Below, piece by piece: positions 36,411 to 48,415 of a DNA stretch of 64,000 nucleotides; the stretch's first letter is position 1, and the number at the start of each line of letters is the position of its first letter. Source of the DNA: Dechloromonas sp. TW-R-39-2 (GTDB lineage: Bacteria > Pseudomonadota > Gammaproteobacteria > Burkholderiales > Rhodocyclaceae); assembly GCF_016864195.1 (NCBI RefSeq), contig NZ_CP045202.1, forward strand, positions 930,001 to 994,000, read 5' to 3'. Made by a program: the position numbers and the translations under genes. The notes beneath the pieces are model-generated. The model did not search any database, was not told the origin of the DNA, and saw only the letters and a program-made list of their open reading frames with translations.

Positions 36411-37667
36411 TCAGGCGCGGACGTGGCCGTCGCCGAGCACGATCCATTTCTGGCTGGTCAGCCCGTCCAGACCAACCGGGCCACGAGCGTGGATCTTGTC
36501 GGTCGAGATGCCGATTTCAGCGCCGAGACCAAATTCGAAACCGTCGGCAAAACGGGTTGAGGCATTGATCATCACCGCAGCCGAGTCGACTTCGCGCAGG
36601 AAGCGCATGGCCTTCGGATGATTTTCCGTGACGATGGCTTCGGTGTGGTGCGACGAATAGTGGTTGATGTGGGCAATCGCTTCATCAATATCGGCGACCA
36701 CCTTGACCGAGATGATCGGCGCGAGGAACTCGGTGAAATAGTCCTCCTCCGTGGCCGCAACGGCATTCGGCAGGATGGCCCGGGTTTCGGCGCAACCGCG
36801 GATTTCGACGCCCTTTTCGCTCAACATCGCCGCGATGGCCGGCAACTGCGCAGCCGCAACCGAGCGTGCGACGAGCAGCGATTCGGTGGTGTTGCAGGTG
36901 CCGTAGCGCTGAGTCTTGGCATTTTCGACAATCTTCAGGGCCTTGGCCGCATCGGCCTGGTCGTCGATGTAGACGTGGCAGTTGCCGTCGAGGTGCTGGA
37001 TCATCGGCACACGGCATTCGGCCAGCAGGCGCGAAATCAGGCCCTTGCCGCCGCGCGGTACGATGACGTCGACAAATTCGCGCATGGTGATCAGTTCGCC
37101 AACCGCTGCGCGGTCGGTCGTCTCGATGACCTGGACACTCTCAGCCGGCAAACCGGCCGTTTGCAAACTTTCCTGGACCAGCGCCGCAATGGCGCGATTC
37201 GACCGGATGGCTTCCGAGCCGCCACGCAGGATGGCGGCGTTGCCGGATTTCAGGCACAGCGCTGCAGCATCGGCCGTAACGTTCGGGCGTGCTTCGTAAA
37301 TGATGCCGATGACGCCGAGCGGAACACGCATCTTGCCGACCTGGATGCCGGACGGGCGGAACTTGAACTCGCCCATTTCTCCGATCGGGTCCGGCAGCTT
37401 GGCGACCTGTTCGACGCCTTCAGCCATGTTTTCAACGCCCTTGGCCGACAGCGTCAGGCGGTCGAGCATGGCCGGTTCGAGGCCGGCGGCACGGGCGGCA
37501 GCCAGGTCTTCCTGGTTGGCGGCGACCAGCGTGGCCGATTCGCGGCGGATGGCGGCGGCAATGGCCAGCAGGGCGGCATTCTTTTCAGCCGTGCTGGCGG
37601 TGGCCAGGCGGCGCGACGCGGCACGTGCCTGACGGCCGACGGTCTGCATGTAACTCTTGATATCCAT
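36411..37667 (-). CDS. proA: glutamate-5-semialdehyde dehydrogenase (gamma-glutamyl phosphate reductase)
   Basis: A 418-aa NADPH enzyme of proline synthesis. The catalytic cysteine is in the stretch [11 protein letters not shown] near 254-264. Other family marks: [17 protein letters not shown] near 116-131, [13 protein letters not shown] near 141-153, and V-P-R-G-G-K-G-L near 208-215. It is monocistronic as judged by its own terminator. The proB partner is not nearby. Confidence 0.96.
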   Translation of the reverse strand: MDIKSYMQTVGRQARAASRRLATASTAEKNAALLAIAAAIRRESATLVAANQEDLAAARAAGLEPAMLDRLTLSAKGVENMAEGVEQVAKLPDPIGEMGEFKFRPSGIQVGKMRVPLGVIGIIYEARPNVTADAAALCLKSGNAAILRGGSEAIRSNRAIAALVQESLQTAGLPAESVQVIETTDRAAVGELITMREFVDVIVPRGGKGLISRLLAECRVPMIQHLDGNCHVYIDDQADAAKALKIVENAKTQRYGTCNTTESLLVARSVAAAQLPAIAAMLSEKGVEIRGCAETRAILPNAVAATEEDYFTEFLAPIISVKVVADIDEAIAHINHYSSHHTEAIVTENHPKAMRFLREVDSAAVMINASTRFADGFEFGLGAEIGISTDKIHARGPVGLDGLTSQKWIVLGDGHVRA

Positions 37668-37780
37668 GATCGGTGCGCTTCAACTTAAAGAAACATTATA
37701 GCCAGCAAATTTACAGGGAACTTCCGGAAGCGGGTAAACTCTGATCCACAACGAAAACAGGGTTTTCCATCGAGGACAAG

Positions 37781-38035
37781 ATGGCAGAAAAATTGATATT
37801 GCCGACCGAGGTTAAGGTCTGCGCAACATGCAGCTATTGGGACGGCGAACGTCACGTGGATGCAGAGATGAAACTGGTAGTGGTTTCCGAAGAATGTCAG
37901 GGTGAATGCCTGGTTCAGGAAACGCCAAAACACTGCCTGCACGATATTCGCAACGAGTGCGTCTGCCTGTGGGAAGACCTCGAACCGGACGCGCCACCGG
38001 CCGACGAATCCGCTGGTGAATCTGCCGGCAGTTGA
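37781..38035 (+). CDS. small cysteine-rich protein, unknown function
   Basis: An 84-aa protein with GAGG before its ATG. It has seven cysteines at residues 14, 17, 39, 43, 52, 60 and 62, starting with V-C-A-T-C-S-Y-W-D-G, then E-C-Q-G-E-C, H-C and E-C-V-C-L-W. The spacing suggests metal or iron-sulfur binding. The C-terminal third is acidic and low-complexity (D, E, P, A, S). No family was recognised. It stands alone, divergent from proA and convergent with holA (their ends abut). Confidence 0.7.
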   Translation: MAEKLILPTEVKVCATCSYWDGERHVDAEMKLVVVSEECQGECLVQETPKHCLHDIRNECVCLWEDLEPDAPPADESAGESAGS

Positions 38036-39043
38036 TCAGCCGGCGGCGGTGAGGCGCAGGCCGAGCCGCAGGAATTCTTCCCAGATATTGCCCTGGCCGA
38101 TGCCCTTGGCCAGTCGGTCGATTTTTCCGGCATGCTGCAGCGCCGCTTCGAGTTTCGCGGTCGACATCCGCTGCAGGGCTTTTTTCACCGGGTTCTGGCG
38201 TGGCCCCCAGACTTTGGCATCCTTGAGCAACTGATCCATCGGGCGGCCGGCATCCATGCCGGCGCGGATCAAGGTCAGCGTCCGGATTTCCTCGCTCATC
38301 GCCCAGAGTACCAGCGGCGGCGCTTCGCCTTCCTGCATCAGGCCATCCAATGTCCGCGTCAGCCGGGCGATATCGCCGGAGAGCAGGGCTTCGCGCAGAC
38401 CATCGATGTCGTAGCGGGCGACATTGAGCACCGCATCGCGCACCTGGGCTTCGCTAAGCTGACCGGCCGGGTAAAGCAGGCCCAGTTTCTGGATTTCCTG
38501 ATGTGCGGCGAGCAGGTTGCCTTCGACGCGCTCGGCGATGAATTTCAGGCTGTCGATGTCGGCACTTTGTTGCTGGCGACGCAGCCGGCCGGCGATCCAG
38601 CCTGGCAGTTCGGCCAGTGGCGGGGCCATCAGCTTGATCGCCACGCCGGCATTGACCAGCGCCGTGAACCAGGCGGCTTTTTCCTCGCGCCAGTCAAGCT
38701 CGGGCAGCGTGATCAGCAGCAGGTTGTCCATCGACAGGTTCTGGCACCACTGTTGCAGCGCGCTGCTGCCTTCCTTACCGGGTTTGCCGGTCGGAATGCG
38801 CAGGTCGATCAGTTTCTTGTCGCCGAACAGCGACATATTGCCGCCGGCGGCGAGCAGCGTGCCCCAGTCGAATTGCGGCAAAACCGTCAGTACTTCACGT
38901 TCGCTGTAGCCCTGTTTTCTGGCTTTGGCCCGAATGGCGTCGGCCGCCTCGATGACCAGCAAGGGTTCATCGCCGTAGAGCACATAAAGCGGGCGCAACT
39001 CGCGGTCGAGATGCGCTGCCAGCTGTTCGCCCTTGAGCAGCAT
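38036..39043 (-). CDS. holA: DNA polymerase III subunit delta
   Basis: A 335-aa clamp-loader wrench subunit. The N-terminal part has L-Y-V-L-Y-G-D-E-P-L-L near 18-28 and a Walker-like but inactive nucleotide region. The C-terminal domain begins near 215 (D-G-L-R-E-A-L-L-S-G-D), with V-L-W-A-M-S-E-E-I-R-T-L near 246-257. Its start overlaps the lptE stop by 1 nt (TAATG), the order leuS-lptE-holA being conserved in proteobacteria. Confidence 0.94.
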   Translation of the reverse strand: MLLKGEQLAAHLDRELRPLYVLYGDEPLLVIEAADAIRAKARKQGYSEREVLTVLPQFDWGTLLAAGGNMSLFGDKKLIDLRIPTGKPGKEGSSALQQWCQNLSMDNLLLITLPELDWREEKAAWFTALVNAGVAIKLMAPPLAELPGWIAGRLRRQQQSADIDSLKFIAERVEGNLLAAHQEIQKLGLLYPAGQLSEAQVRDAVLNVARYDIDGLREALLSGDIARLTRTLDGLMQEGEAPPLVLWAMSEEIRTLTLIRAGMDAGRPMDQLLKDAKVWGPRQNPVKKALQRMSTAKLEAALQHAGKIDRLAKGIGQGNIWEEFLRLGLRLTAAG

Positions 39044-39567
39044 TACTCGTCTTCTTCGGCGTCGGGGTTCTTCGGCTTGATAATGCTCAGCCGGCGCATG
39101 ATCTGGTTCACCAGGTCATTGTTCATGTCGCGCCAGAGCAGGCCTTCTTCGAGATCCTTGGCGAGCACGTTCGAGTCATCGAAGGTGATGTCGCGGGTCA
39201 GGCTGATTTCATTCGGCGGAACCAGGACCTGGCCTTTCTTGTTGACCACGCGGAAGGTGTAGGTCAGTTGCAGGCGGTATTCGCGCACCCGGCCCTGGGC
39301 GTTGACGCTGAGAATGGTCTTCTGGCGACCATCGGTCAGTTGCTGGAAGGTGGCATCGGCCTGGCCGGCCTCCTCGATGATTTCGGTGCTGCCGGCCGCA
39401 TTGATGTAACGCTCCAGCCAGATCCGGACTTCGGCCGTCTCGGGCAGGGCGATGTGCATCGTCTTGTACGGCAGGCTGCCGCTGAGCGTCCCGCGCAGAT
39501 GGAAGCCGCAACCGCTCAGGACGGCGGCGAAGATCACTGCGAGCAATAGCTTGAACGGGACGCGCAT
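39043..39567 (-). CDS. lptE: LPS-assembly lipoprotein LptE
   Basis: A 174-aa lipoprotein that plugs LptD and delivers LPS to the outer surface. Signal peptide and lipobox V-L-S-G-C (C20), then G-F-H-L-R-G-T-L, the LptE N-terminal mark; a later L-T-R-D-I-T-F-D-D-S-N-V-L-A-K stretch is typical. The tail is acidic (D-A-E-E-D-E). It starts 12 nt after leuS. Confidence 0.95.
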   Translation of the reverse strand: MRVPFKLLLAVIFAAVLSGCGFHLRGTLSGSLPYKTMHIALPETAEVRIWLERYINAAGSTEIIEEAGQADATFQQLTDGRQKTILSVNAQGRVREYRLQLTYTFRVVNKKGQVLVPPNEISLTRDITFDDSNVLAKDLEEGLLWRDMNNDLVNQIMRRLSIIKPKNPDAEEDE

Positions 39568-39579
39568 GGCGGTTTTTCC

Positions 39580-42321
<2,742 letters not shown>

Positions 42322-42351
42322 TTATACCGGTTGAACCTGTCTGGAGAGGCG

Positions 42352-43227
42352 ATGAGAACAAAGCTTGGTGTGGCGCTGGTGATTTTTGGCCTGTTTTCGA
42401 CGTTGACCGCAGCTGCCGTGCCGAATGCCGTGGTTGATGTCGTTCAGGCGCCGGCCTGGGTTGAGCGCGACGGGCGCCGGCTGGCCATGGCACCGGGGAT
42501 GGTGCTGGAAAACCGGGATCGCATCCTGACCGGCAAGCAGGCGCGCGCTATCGTTCAACTGGCCGATGGCAGTGCCATCAAATTGGGTGAGAACACGAAT
42601 GTCGCGGTCAACGCCCTCAAGCAGCCTGAAAACGGCATTTTCACAGCGGCCCTCGATATCGCCAAAGGGGCTTTCCGGCTGACGACCGATATCTTTCGCA
42701 AGCACCAGACCAAGCGTGCGATCAATGTGCGCAGCGGAACGGTGACGATCGGTATTCGCGGCACCGACTTGTGGGGTCGGGCGAGCGATGAAAAGGATTT
42801 TGTCTGCTTGCTTGAAGGCCGTATTTCGGTCACTCATCCGCTGGGTGAGCCGGCGGAGTTGAGCGAGCCGCTGCAGTTTTATGGCGCGGAAAAGGGGATG
42901 GCCCCGGGCGCAGTGGCTTTTGCTGACAAGGCGCAGGTCGCTTTGTGGGCACTGGAAACCGAACTGGCTTACGGCATGCCCAGCCAGCGGCGGGATGGCC
43001 GCTGGGCTTTGTATTTCGGGCAGCATGGCAAGGATGATGCCTTGGCGCTCTACGACCAACTGGTTGCAGCCGGTTACGCGAGCCGGATTGTGCCTGTCCG
43101 TGTGTCAGGCGAGTATCGCTACGGATTGCGCCTGGGAGGTCTTGTGACTGAGCGCGAGGCGCTGGCGCTGGCCGACAGGTTGGCGCGGGATCTGCACTTG
43201 CCCGCACCGACCGTTCGTCGGCATTAA
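42352..43227 (+). CDS. periplasmic FecR-domain protein with C-terminal SPOR domain
   Basis: A 291-aa protein with a signal peptide (cleavage near T-A-A-A). The FecR-type domain spans about 45-165 (R-I-L-T-G-K-Q-A-R-A-I-V-Q-L-A-D-G-S, then R-S-G-T-V-T-I-G-I-R-G-T-D). A SPOR peptidoglycan-binding domain spans about 215-285. It is not a sigma regulator as no ECF gene is adjacent and there is no cytoplasmic part. A peptidoglycan-bound envelope role is inferred. GGAG precedes the ATG. Confidence 0.82.
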   Translation: MRTKLGVALVIFGLFSTLTAAAVPNAVVDVVQAPAWVERDGRRLAMAPGMVLENRDRILTGKQARAIVQLADGSAIKLGENTNVAVNALKQPENGIFTAALDIAKGAFRLTTDIFRKHQTKRAINVRSGTVTIGIRGTDLWGRASDEKDFVCLLEGRISVTHPLGEPAELSEPLQFYGAEKGMAPGAVAFADKAQVALWALETELAYGMPSQRRDGRWALYFGQHGKDDALALYDQLVAAGYASRIVPVRVSGEYRYGLRLGGLVTEREALALADRLARDLHLPAPTVRRH

Positions 43228-43237
43228 CGTTGCCCGG

Positions 43238-43591
43238 TCACGCGGCTTTTTTTGCCGGATTCATGTTTTCCCAGGTTGTTTGCCAGTAGCGGTAAGCATT
43301 CTGGGCGGCCATCAGGGAAAGCAGCGACATCCGGGTCTGGTGATGCCACATCCAGGAAATGCGGGGGGCCGGGTCCAGGCGGTAAGCCGGGGTGCCACCC
43401 ACTTCATCTTCCACGATGGCAAGAAAACGTTCGACGGCCAGGCCATAATATTCGGCACCGCTGTCGTGACCGGTCAGATGCTCGGCTTCCGATACGGCGC
43501 GGCGCCAGAGTTTAAGGGCCAGTTCGTCACTGATGCCTGCTTTCCGGGCAATCCAGGGCAGGATCTTTGGGGCTGACATATTGTTTTTCAT
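43238..43591 (-). CDS. conserved-looking hypothetical protein
   Basis: A 117-aa cytoplasmic protein with W-I-A-R-K-A-G-I-S-D-E-L-A-L-K-L-W-R-R-A near 13-32 and several tryptophans in the C-terminal half. GGAG lies 8 nt before the start. It probably forms helices throughout. No known family was recognised. It lies between the FecR-SPOR gene (convergent, 10 nt) and uvrD (divergent). Confidence 0.7.
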   Translation of the reverse strand: MKNNMSAPKILPWIARKAGISDELALKLWRRAVSEAEHLTGHDSGAEYYGLAVERFLAIVEDEVGGTPAYRLDPAPRISWMWHHQTRMSLLSLMAAQNAYRYWQTTWENMNPAKKAA

Positions 43592-43618
43592 GCTGTTTCT
43601 CCGTTTTGGTACTGGGTG

Positions 43619-43629
43619 GTGGTAACCAC
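43619..43629. promoter_or_regulatory. 11-bp dyad in the hypothetical/uvrD divergent gap
   Basis: GTGGT-A-ACCAC is a perfect dyad 27 nt before the hypothetical gene's start. It may be an operator. The rest of this 243-bp gap shows no other clear site. Confidence 0.3.
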
Positions 43630-43834
43630 TCGAATGCTATGACTGCCTTGTGGGCAAAAAAGTTTTGTGCACTGCAATATATTTTTTGGGAAGTATACTG
43701 CTGAGCCATTTGTCTGCTTGTAAATAAATGTTCAAAACCAATTGCTGCGTTGCATCATTGCAACAGATTGGTCTGACCATTTTTCCTGTTTTGCCGGGGT
43801 CATATGACGCCCTGTTTTTTATCGTCGAGAGTCC

Positions 43835-45985
43835 ATGTCTGATCTGCTTGCCAATCTGAATCCTCCGCAATTACAGGCGGTCACGTTGCCGCATGTGCAT
43901 GCCCTGATCCTCGCCGGTGCCGGTAGCGGCAAGACACGCGTGCTGACGACGCGCATCGCATGGCTGATGTCGACCGGACAGGTCGGGCCGCACGGCATCT
44001 TGGCCGTCACCTTCACCAACAAGGCGGCCAAGGAAATGACGGCTCGCCTCTCGTCGCTGGTCCCGATCAACACGCGTGGCATGTGGATCGGCACCTTCCA
44101 CGGCTTGTGCAACCGCATGCTCCGAGCGCATTACCGCGAAGCCGGGTTGCCGCAGACCTTCCAGATCCTCGATACAGCCGACCAGCTGGCGATGATCAAG
44201 CGTCTGTTGAAAAACCTGAACATCGACGACGAAAAATATCCGCCTCGCGAGCTTTGCCATTTCATCAACGCGCACAAGGAGCAGGGTGTCCGTGCGGCAC
44301 AGGCCGAGGCTTACGACAACTACACGCAGAAACGTGTCGAGCTGTACGCCGAATACGAAAATCAGTGCAATCGCGAAGGCGTCGTCGATTTTGCCGAACT
44401 GCTGTTGCGTTGCTACGAGCTGCTGCAGCGCAACGAGCCGCTGCGCAAGCATTACCAGGAGCGCTTCCGTTACGTGCTGGTCGATGAGGTGCAGGACACC
44501 AACAAACTCCAGTATGCCTGGCTGCAGCTACTGGCCGGCGGCGGTGCCAAGGTCTTTGCCGTGGGCGATGACGACCAGAGCATTTACGCTTTTCGCGGTG
44601 CGGAAGTCGGCAACATGCGCGATTTCGAGCGCGACTACGCTGGCGACAACATCATCCGGCTGGAGCAGAACTATCGTTCGCACGGCAACATCCTGGCTGC
44701 CGCCAATGCGCTGATCAAGCACAACCGCGAACGTCTCGGCAAGAATTTGTGGACCGATGCCGGCGAAGGTCAGCCGATTCGCGTTTTCGAAGGCTATTCC
44801 GACCTCGACGAGGCGCGTTTTGTGGTCGATGAAATTCGCGATCTGGTGCGCGAAGGCACGGCGCCAACGCAGTGCGCCATCCTTTATCGCTCGAATGCCC
44901 AGTCCCGCGTGCTGGAGCACGAACTGTTCGCCAAGGGCGTACCGTACAAGGTTTATGGTGGCTTGCGCTTCTTCGAGCGGCAGGAAATCAAGCACGCGCT
45001 GGCCTATCTGCGCCTGCTCGGCAATCCGGATGACGACACGGCTTTCCTGCGCGTCGTCAACTTCCCAACGCGCGGCATCGGGGCGCGTTCACTGGAGAAT
45101 CTCCAGGCGACGGCGCATCAATTCAATTCCAGCCTCTACAACGCGGCAGCTTCGCTGACCGGCAAGGCCGGGCAGACGGTCGGTGCATTTATCCGCCTGA
45201 TCGAAACCCTGCGTCAGGAAACGGAAAATCTGCCGTTGCCGGAAATTGTCGAACATATCGTCGAAAAGTCAGGGCTGGCTCAGCATTACCGGACCGAGAA
45301 AGAGGGGCAGGAGCGGCTGGAAAATCTTGATGAATTGATCAATGCTGCAGCGACCTTCGTCGATGACGACGGTGTGGTGCTCGGCCATCAGGCCGAAGGT
45401 GGGGCGCTGGTTTCCTTCCTGACCCATGCCTCGCTCGAGGCTGGTGAGCATCAGGCTGGCGAAGGCCAGGAGGCGGTTCAGCTGATGTCGGTGCACGCCG
45501 CCAAGGGCCTGGAGTTCGATGTGGTTTTCATCAGTGGCCTGGAGCAGGGGCTGTTTCCGCACGAAAACTCAGTCAATCAGGGGCGCGAAGGGTTGGAGGA
45601 AGAACGCCGGCTAATGTACGTCGCGGTGACCCGGGCGCGTCAGCGACTCTATCTTTCATCGGCGCAGACCCGCATGTTGCATGGCCAGACCCGCTATTGC
45701 GTACCTTCCGGCTTCTTTGAGGAAATTCCGCCGGAGTTGCTGCTTCGGCTGAACAAGAAGGTGGCTGCGGCGCCTGCTGTTTCGTCCTTCGGGGGCGGCG
45801 GTTATGCCGCTGCGCCGGTGGCCGGGGGATTGCGCATTGGACAAAGTGTCGAGCATGCCAAGTTCGGTCTGGGCGTCATCGTGTCAACCGAGGGGCGCGG
45901 CGCCGATGCGCGCGTTCAGGTCAACTTTGGCGGTGCCGGGATGAAATGGCTGGCACTGGAATATGCCAAGTTGACGCCGGTCTAG
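43835..45985 (+). CDS. uvrD: UvrD/Rep-family DNA helicase (DNA helicase II)
   Basis: A 716-aa SF1A helicase for nucleotide excision and mismatch repair. Walker A A-G-A-G-S-G-K-T near 28-35; motif II V-D-E-V-Q-D-T-N near 217-224; motif III D-D-D-Q-S-I-Y-A-F-R-G-A near 247-258; motif IV region Y-R-S-N-A-Q-S-R; motif VI V-A-V-T-R-A-R. The C-terminal 60 residues form the Tudor-like domain of UvrD/PcrA (G-Q-S-V-E-H-A-K-F-G-x-G-V-I). UvrD is favoured over Rep by that tail. Confidence 0.95.
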   Translation: MSDLLANLNPPQLQAVTLPHVHALILAGAGSGKTRVLTTRIAWLMSTGQVGPHGILAVTFTNKAAKEMTARLSSLVPINTRGMWIGTFHGLCNRMLRAHYREAGLPQTFQILDTADQLAMIKRLLKNLNIDDEKYPPRELCHFINAHKEQGVRAAQAEAYDNYTQKRVELYAEYENQCNREGVVDFAELLLRCYELLQRNEPLRKHYQERFRYVLVDEVQDTNKLQYAWLQLLAGGGAKVFAVGDDDQSIYAFRGAEVGNMRDFERDYAGDNIIRLEQNYRSHGNILAAANALIKHNRERLGKNLWTDAGEGQPIRVFEGYSDLDEARFVVDEIRDLVREGTAPTQCAILYRSNAQSRVLEHELFAKGVPYKVYGGLRFFERQEIKHALAYLRLLGNPDDDTAFLRVVNFPTRGIGARSLENLQATAHQFNSSLYNAAASLTGKAGQTVGAFIRLIETLRQETENLPLPEIVEHIVEKSGLAQHYRTEKEGQERLENLDELINAAATFVDDDGVVLGHQAEGGALVSFLTHASLEAGEHQAGEGQEAVQLMSVHAAKGLEFDVVFISGLEQGLFPHENSVNQGREGLEEERRLMYVAVTRARQRLYLSSAQTRMLHGQTRYCVPSGFFEEIPPELLLRLNKKVAAAPAVSSFGGGGYAAAPVAGGLRIGQSVEHAKFGLGVIVSTEGRGADARVQVNFGGAGMKWLALEYAKLTPV

Positions 45986-46118
45986 CGACCGGGAGGCTTT
46001 GAGGTGGGCTGACGTGCGGAAGGCCCGCCGGGATCGCGCGTGACGGTGGATCGAAATGCCGGGCAGATGGTACGCTCAGGTTTTTACGACCACTGATCAC
46101 GGCTGACAGGAGACTCTG

Positions 46119-47093
46119 ATGGTTCACGCGATTCGTCTTAATAAAACCGGGGGGCCAGAGGTGCTTGCCTGGGAAACGGTCGATCTTCCCTCTCCTGCCG
46201 CCGGTGAGGCAACGGTTCGCCATCATGCGGTTGGCCTGAATTTTATCGATACCTACCACCGGACCGGCTTGTATCCGCTGGCCTTGCCCAGTGGTATCGG
46301 GTTGGAAGGCGCCGGTGTCGTCGAAGCGGTCGGGGCCGGCGTGACCGAAGTCAAGGTAGGCGACCGTGTTGCCTATGCTGGTGGCCCGGTCGGGGCATAT
46401 GCTGAAGTTCGCAACATTCCGGCGCACCGTCTGCTGCAACTGCCGGCCAGTATTGCGTTCAATACGGCGGCTGCAATGATGCTCCAAGGGCTGACCACGG
46501 CATACCTGTTGCGGCGTACTTACCGTGTGCAGGCCGGCGATGCCGTGCTGATCCATGCCGCCGCCGGCGGTGTCGGCCTGATTGCCTGCCAGTGGGCCAA
46601 GGCGCTTGGTGCAACGGTGATCGGCACGGTCGGCTCGACGGCCAAGGCCGATATCGCCCGTGCGCATGGTTGTGATCACGTGATCAATTACAGCAGTGAA
46701 GACTTTGTGGCGCGTGTGCGCGAGATCACCGGGGGCGAGGGTGTGCCGGTGGTGTATGACGGCGTTGGCAAGGATACTTTCATGGGCTCGCTGGACAGCC
46801 TTCGGCCGATGGGCTTGCTGGTCAGCTACGGCAATGCGTCCGGTCCGGTCGATCCGCTCGACTTGCTGTTGCTGTCACAAAAAGGCTCGCTTTTCGTGAC
46901 CCGGCCGACACTGATGAATTACACCGCGAAACGGGCCGATCTGGAGGCGCTCGGGGCGGAGTTGTTTGAGGTCGTGGCTTCCGGTAAGGTGCGCATCGAG
47001 GTGAATCAGAGTTATGCCCTGAAGGATGCCATCCAGGCACACCGCGATCTGGAAGCGCGTAAAACCACCGGTTCGACGATTCTGATTCCATGA
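46119..47093 (+). CDS. NADPH:quinone oxidoreductase (zeta-crystallin type)
   Basis: A 324-aa medium-chain dehydrogenase without structural zinc. N-terminal G-x-N-F-I-D-T-Y-H-R-T-G-L-Y-P; nucleotide-binding H-A-A-A-G-G-V-G near 148-155; middle D-G-V-G-K-D-T-F. CAGGAGA precedes the ATG. It overlaps the TAXI gene by ATGA, which is unusual company for this enzyme. Confidence 0.92.
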   Translation: MVHAIRLNKTGGPEVLAWETVDLPSPAAGEATVRHHAVGLNFIDTYHRTGLYPLALPSGIGLEGAGVVEAVGAGVTEVKVGDRVAYAGGPVGAYAEVRNIPAHRLLQLPASIAFNTAAAMMLQGLTTAYLLRRTYRVQAGDAVLIHAAAGGVGLIACQWAKALGATVIGTVGSTAKADIARAHGCDHVINYSSEDFVARVREITGGEGVPVVYDGVGKDTFMGSLDSLRPMGLLVSYGNASGPVDPLDLLLLSQKGSLFVTRPTLMNYTAKRADLEALGAELFEVVASGKVRIEVNQSYALKDAIQAHRDLEARKTTGSTILIP

Positions 47094-48415
47094 TGGCCAA
47101 GATCAAGGCAGGACTGCTCTCTCTACGCGATCTTTTTGCCACCGCCTGGTGGATATTCCTGATTGTCGGCATCGGTTTTGTCGTTGCCTACCAGTTTGTC
47201 GAACCGGCGCCGCCCAAAAAGATCGTCATCACAACCGGTAGCGAAAGCGGGGCTTACTACCAGTTTGCGCAACGCTACGCGACCATTCTGGCCAGGGATG
47301 GCGTGACACTTGAAGTCAGGGCTTCAGCCGGTTCGCTGGAGAATCTCGATCGCTTGAAAAAGGATGAGGCACAACTCGGGTTCGTGCAGGGCGGTGTGGT
47401 CGAGCCGAAGGATGACCCCGACGCCGAAGACGATTCCGGCCTGCTTTCGCTTGGCAGCATGTTTTACGAGCCGGTCTGGGTCTTTTATCGTGGCGAGAAG
47501 CACCTCGATCGCTTGACCGATCTGCGCGGCAAGCGCCTGGCCATTGGTCAGGAAGGGTCGGGCGTCCGTCAATTGGCGCAGCAATTGCTGAAAGCCAATG
47601 AAATTCCGGCTGGGGATCACCTGGTTCCGCTCTCCGGTCTGAAAGCGGCTGAGGAGTTGCAGCAGGGGCGGGTCGATGCTGTTTTTGTCATTGCTTCCGA
47701 GAAGGCACCTGTGGTCCAGTTGTTGCTCCGTTCGCCCGGCATCAAGGTGATGAGCTTTGCACAGGCTGATGCTTATCAGCGGCGCTTTGGTTTCCTGACC
47801 AAACTGACCATGCCGCATGGCGTGGCTGATCTGGTTCGTGATTTTCCGCCGGCCGACGTCACCTTGCTGGCACCGACTGCCAACCTGATTGTCCGCGACG
47901 ACCTGCATCCGGCCTTGCAGACGCTGCTGCTCCAGGCGGCCAGCGAAGTGCATGGCAAATCGGGCTTTTTCCAGCGGGCAGGCGAATTTCCTGCCTACAA
48001 GGATCACATGCTGCCGGCCTCCTCCGAGGCAACCCGTTATTTCAAGTCTGGCTCGCCTTTCCTGCAGCGCTACCTGCCGTTCTGGCTGGCGGTCCTGATC
48101 GATCGTCTGATCGTTCTGCTTGTCCCGATTGTTGCCCTGCTTATTCCCTTGCTCAAAATTGCGCCGGCAATTTATACGTGGCGGGTGCGCTCCAAAATTT
48201 TCCGTTGTTACGGCGAGCTGAAGTTTCTTGAGGATGATCTCAAGAACCACTTCGACATGGCCTTGCTGGGAGAGTACCGCAGCCGTCTCGATGCCCTCGA
48301 TGATGAAGCCAGCCAGTTGCATGTGCCGCTTGGTTTTACCGATCTGGTTTATACCTTGCGGGAACACGTCAATCTGGTGCGCCGGACCTTGAGTAAACTG
48401 GAACAATCCGCATGA
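47090..48415 (+). CDS. membrane-anchored TAXI-family solute-binding protein
   Basis: A 441-aa protein. An N-terminal membrane helix (about 20-36) is followed by a TAXI domain (I-T-T-G-S-E-S-G-A-Y-Y-Q-F-A near 46-59, then L-G-F-V-Q-G-G). Near residues 328-360 two close hydrophobic segments (L-I-D-R-L-I-V-L-L-V-P-I-V-A-L-L-I-P-L-L) precede a basic cytoplasmic C-terminal domain rich in helices. TRAP permease genes are absent, so it is not a plain transporter part; signalling across the membrane is possible. It overlaps both neighbours by ATGA. Confidence 0.85.
   Translation: MMAKIKAGLLSLRDLFATAWWIFLIVGIGFVVAYQFVEPAPPKKIVITTGSESGAYYQFAQRYATILARDGVTLEVRASAGSLENLDRLKKDEAQLGFVQGGVVEPKDDPDAEDDSGLLSLGSMFYEPVWVFYRGEKHLDRLTDLRGKRLAIGQEGSGVRQLAQQLLKANEIPAGDHLVPLSGLKAAEELQQGRVDAVFVIASEKAPVVQLLLRSPGIKVMSFAQADAYQRRFGFLTKLTMPHGVADLVRDFPPADVTLLAPTANLIVRDDLHPALQTLLLQAASEVHGKSGFFQRAGEFPAYKDHMLPASSEATRYFKSGSPFLQRYLPFWLAVLIDRLIVLLVPIVALLIPLLKIAPAIYTWRVRSKIFRCYGELKFLEDDLKNHFDMALLGEYRSRLDALDDEASQLHVPLGFTDLVYTLREHVNLVRRTLSKLEQSA

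Noticed and set aside
42352..43227. FecR-type sigma regulator
   Set aside because: No adjacent ECF sigma or TonB receptor, a cleavable signal peptide and a SPOR tail point to a periplasmic structural role.
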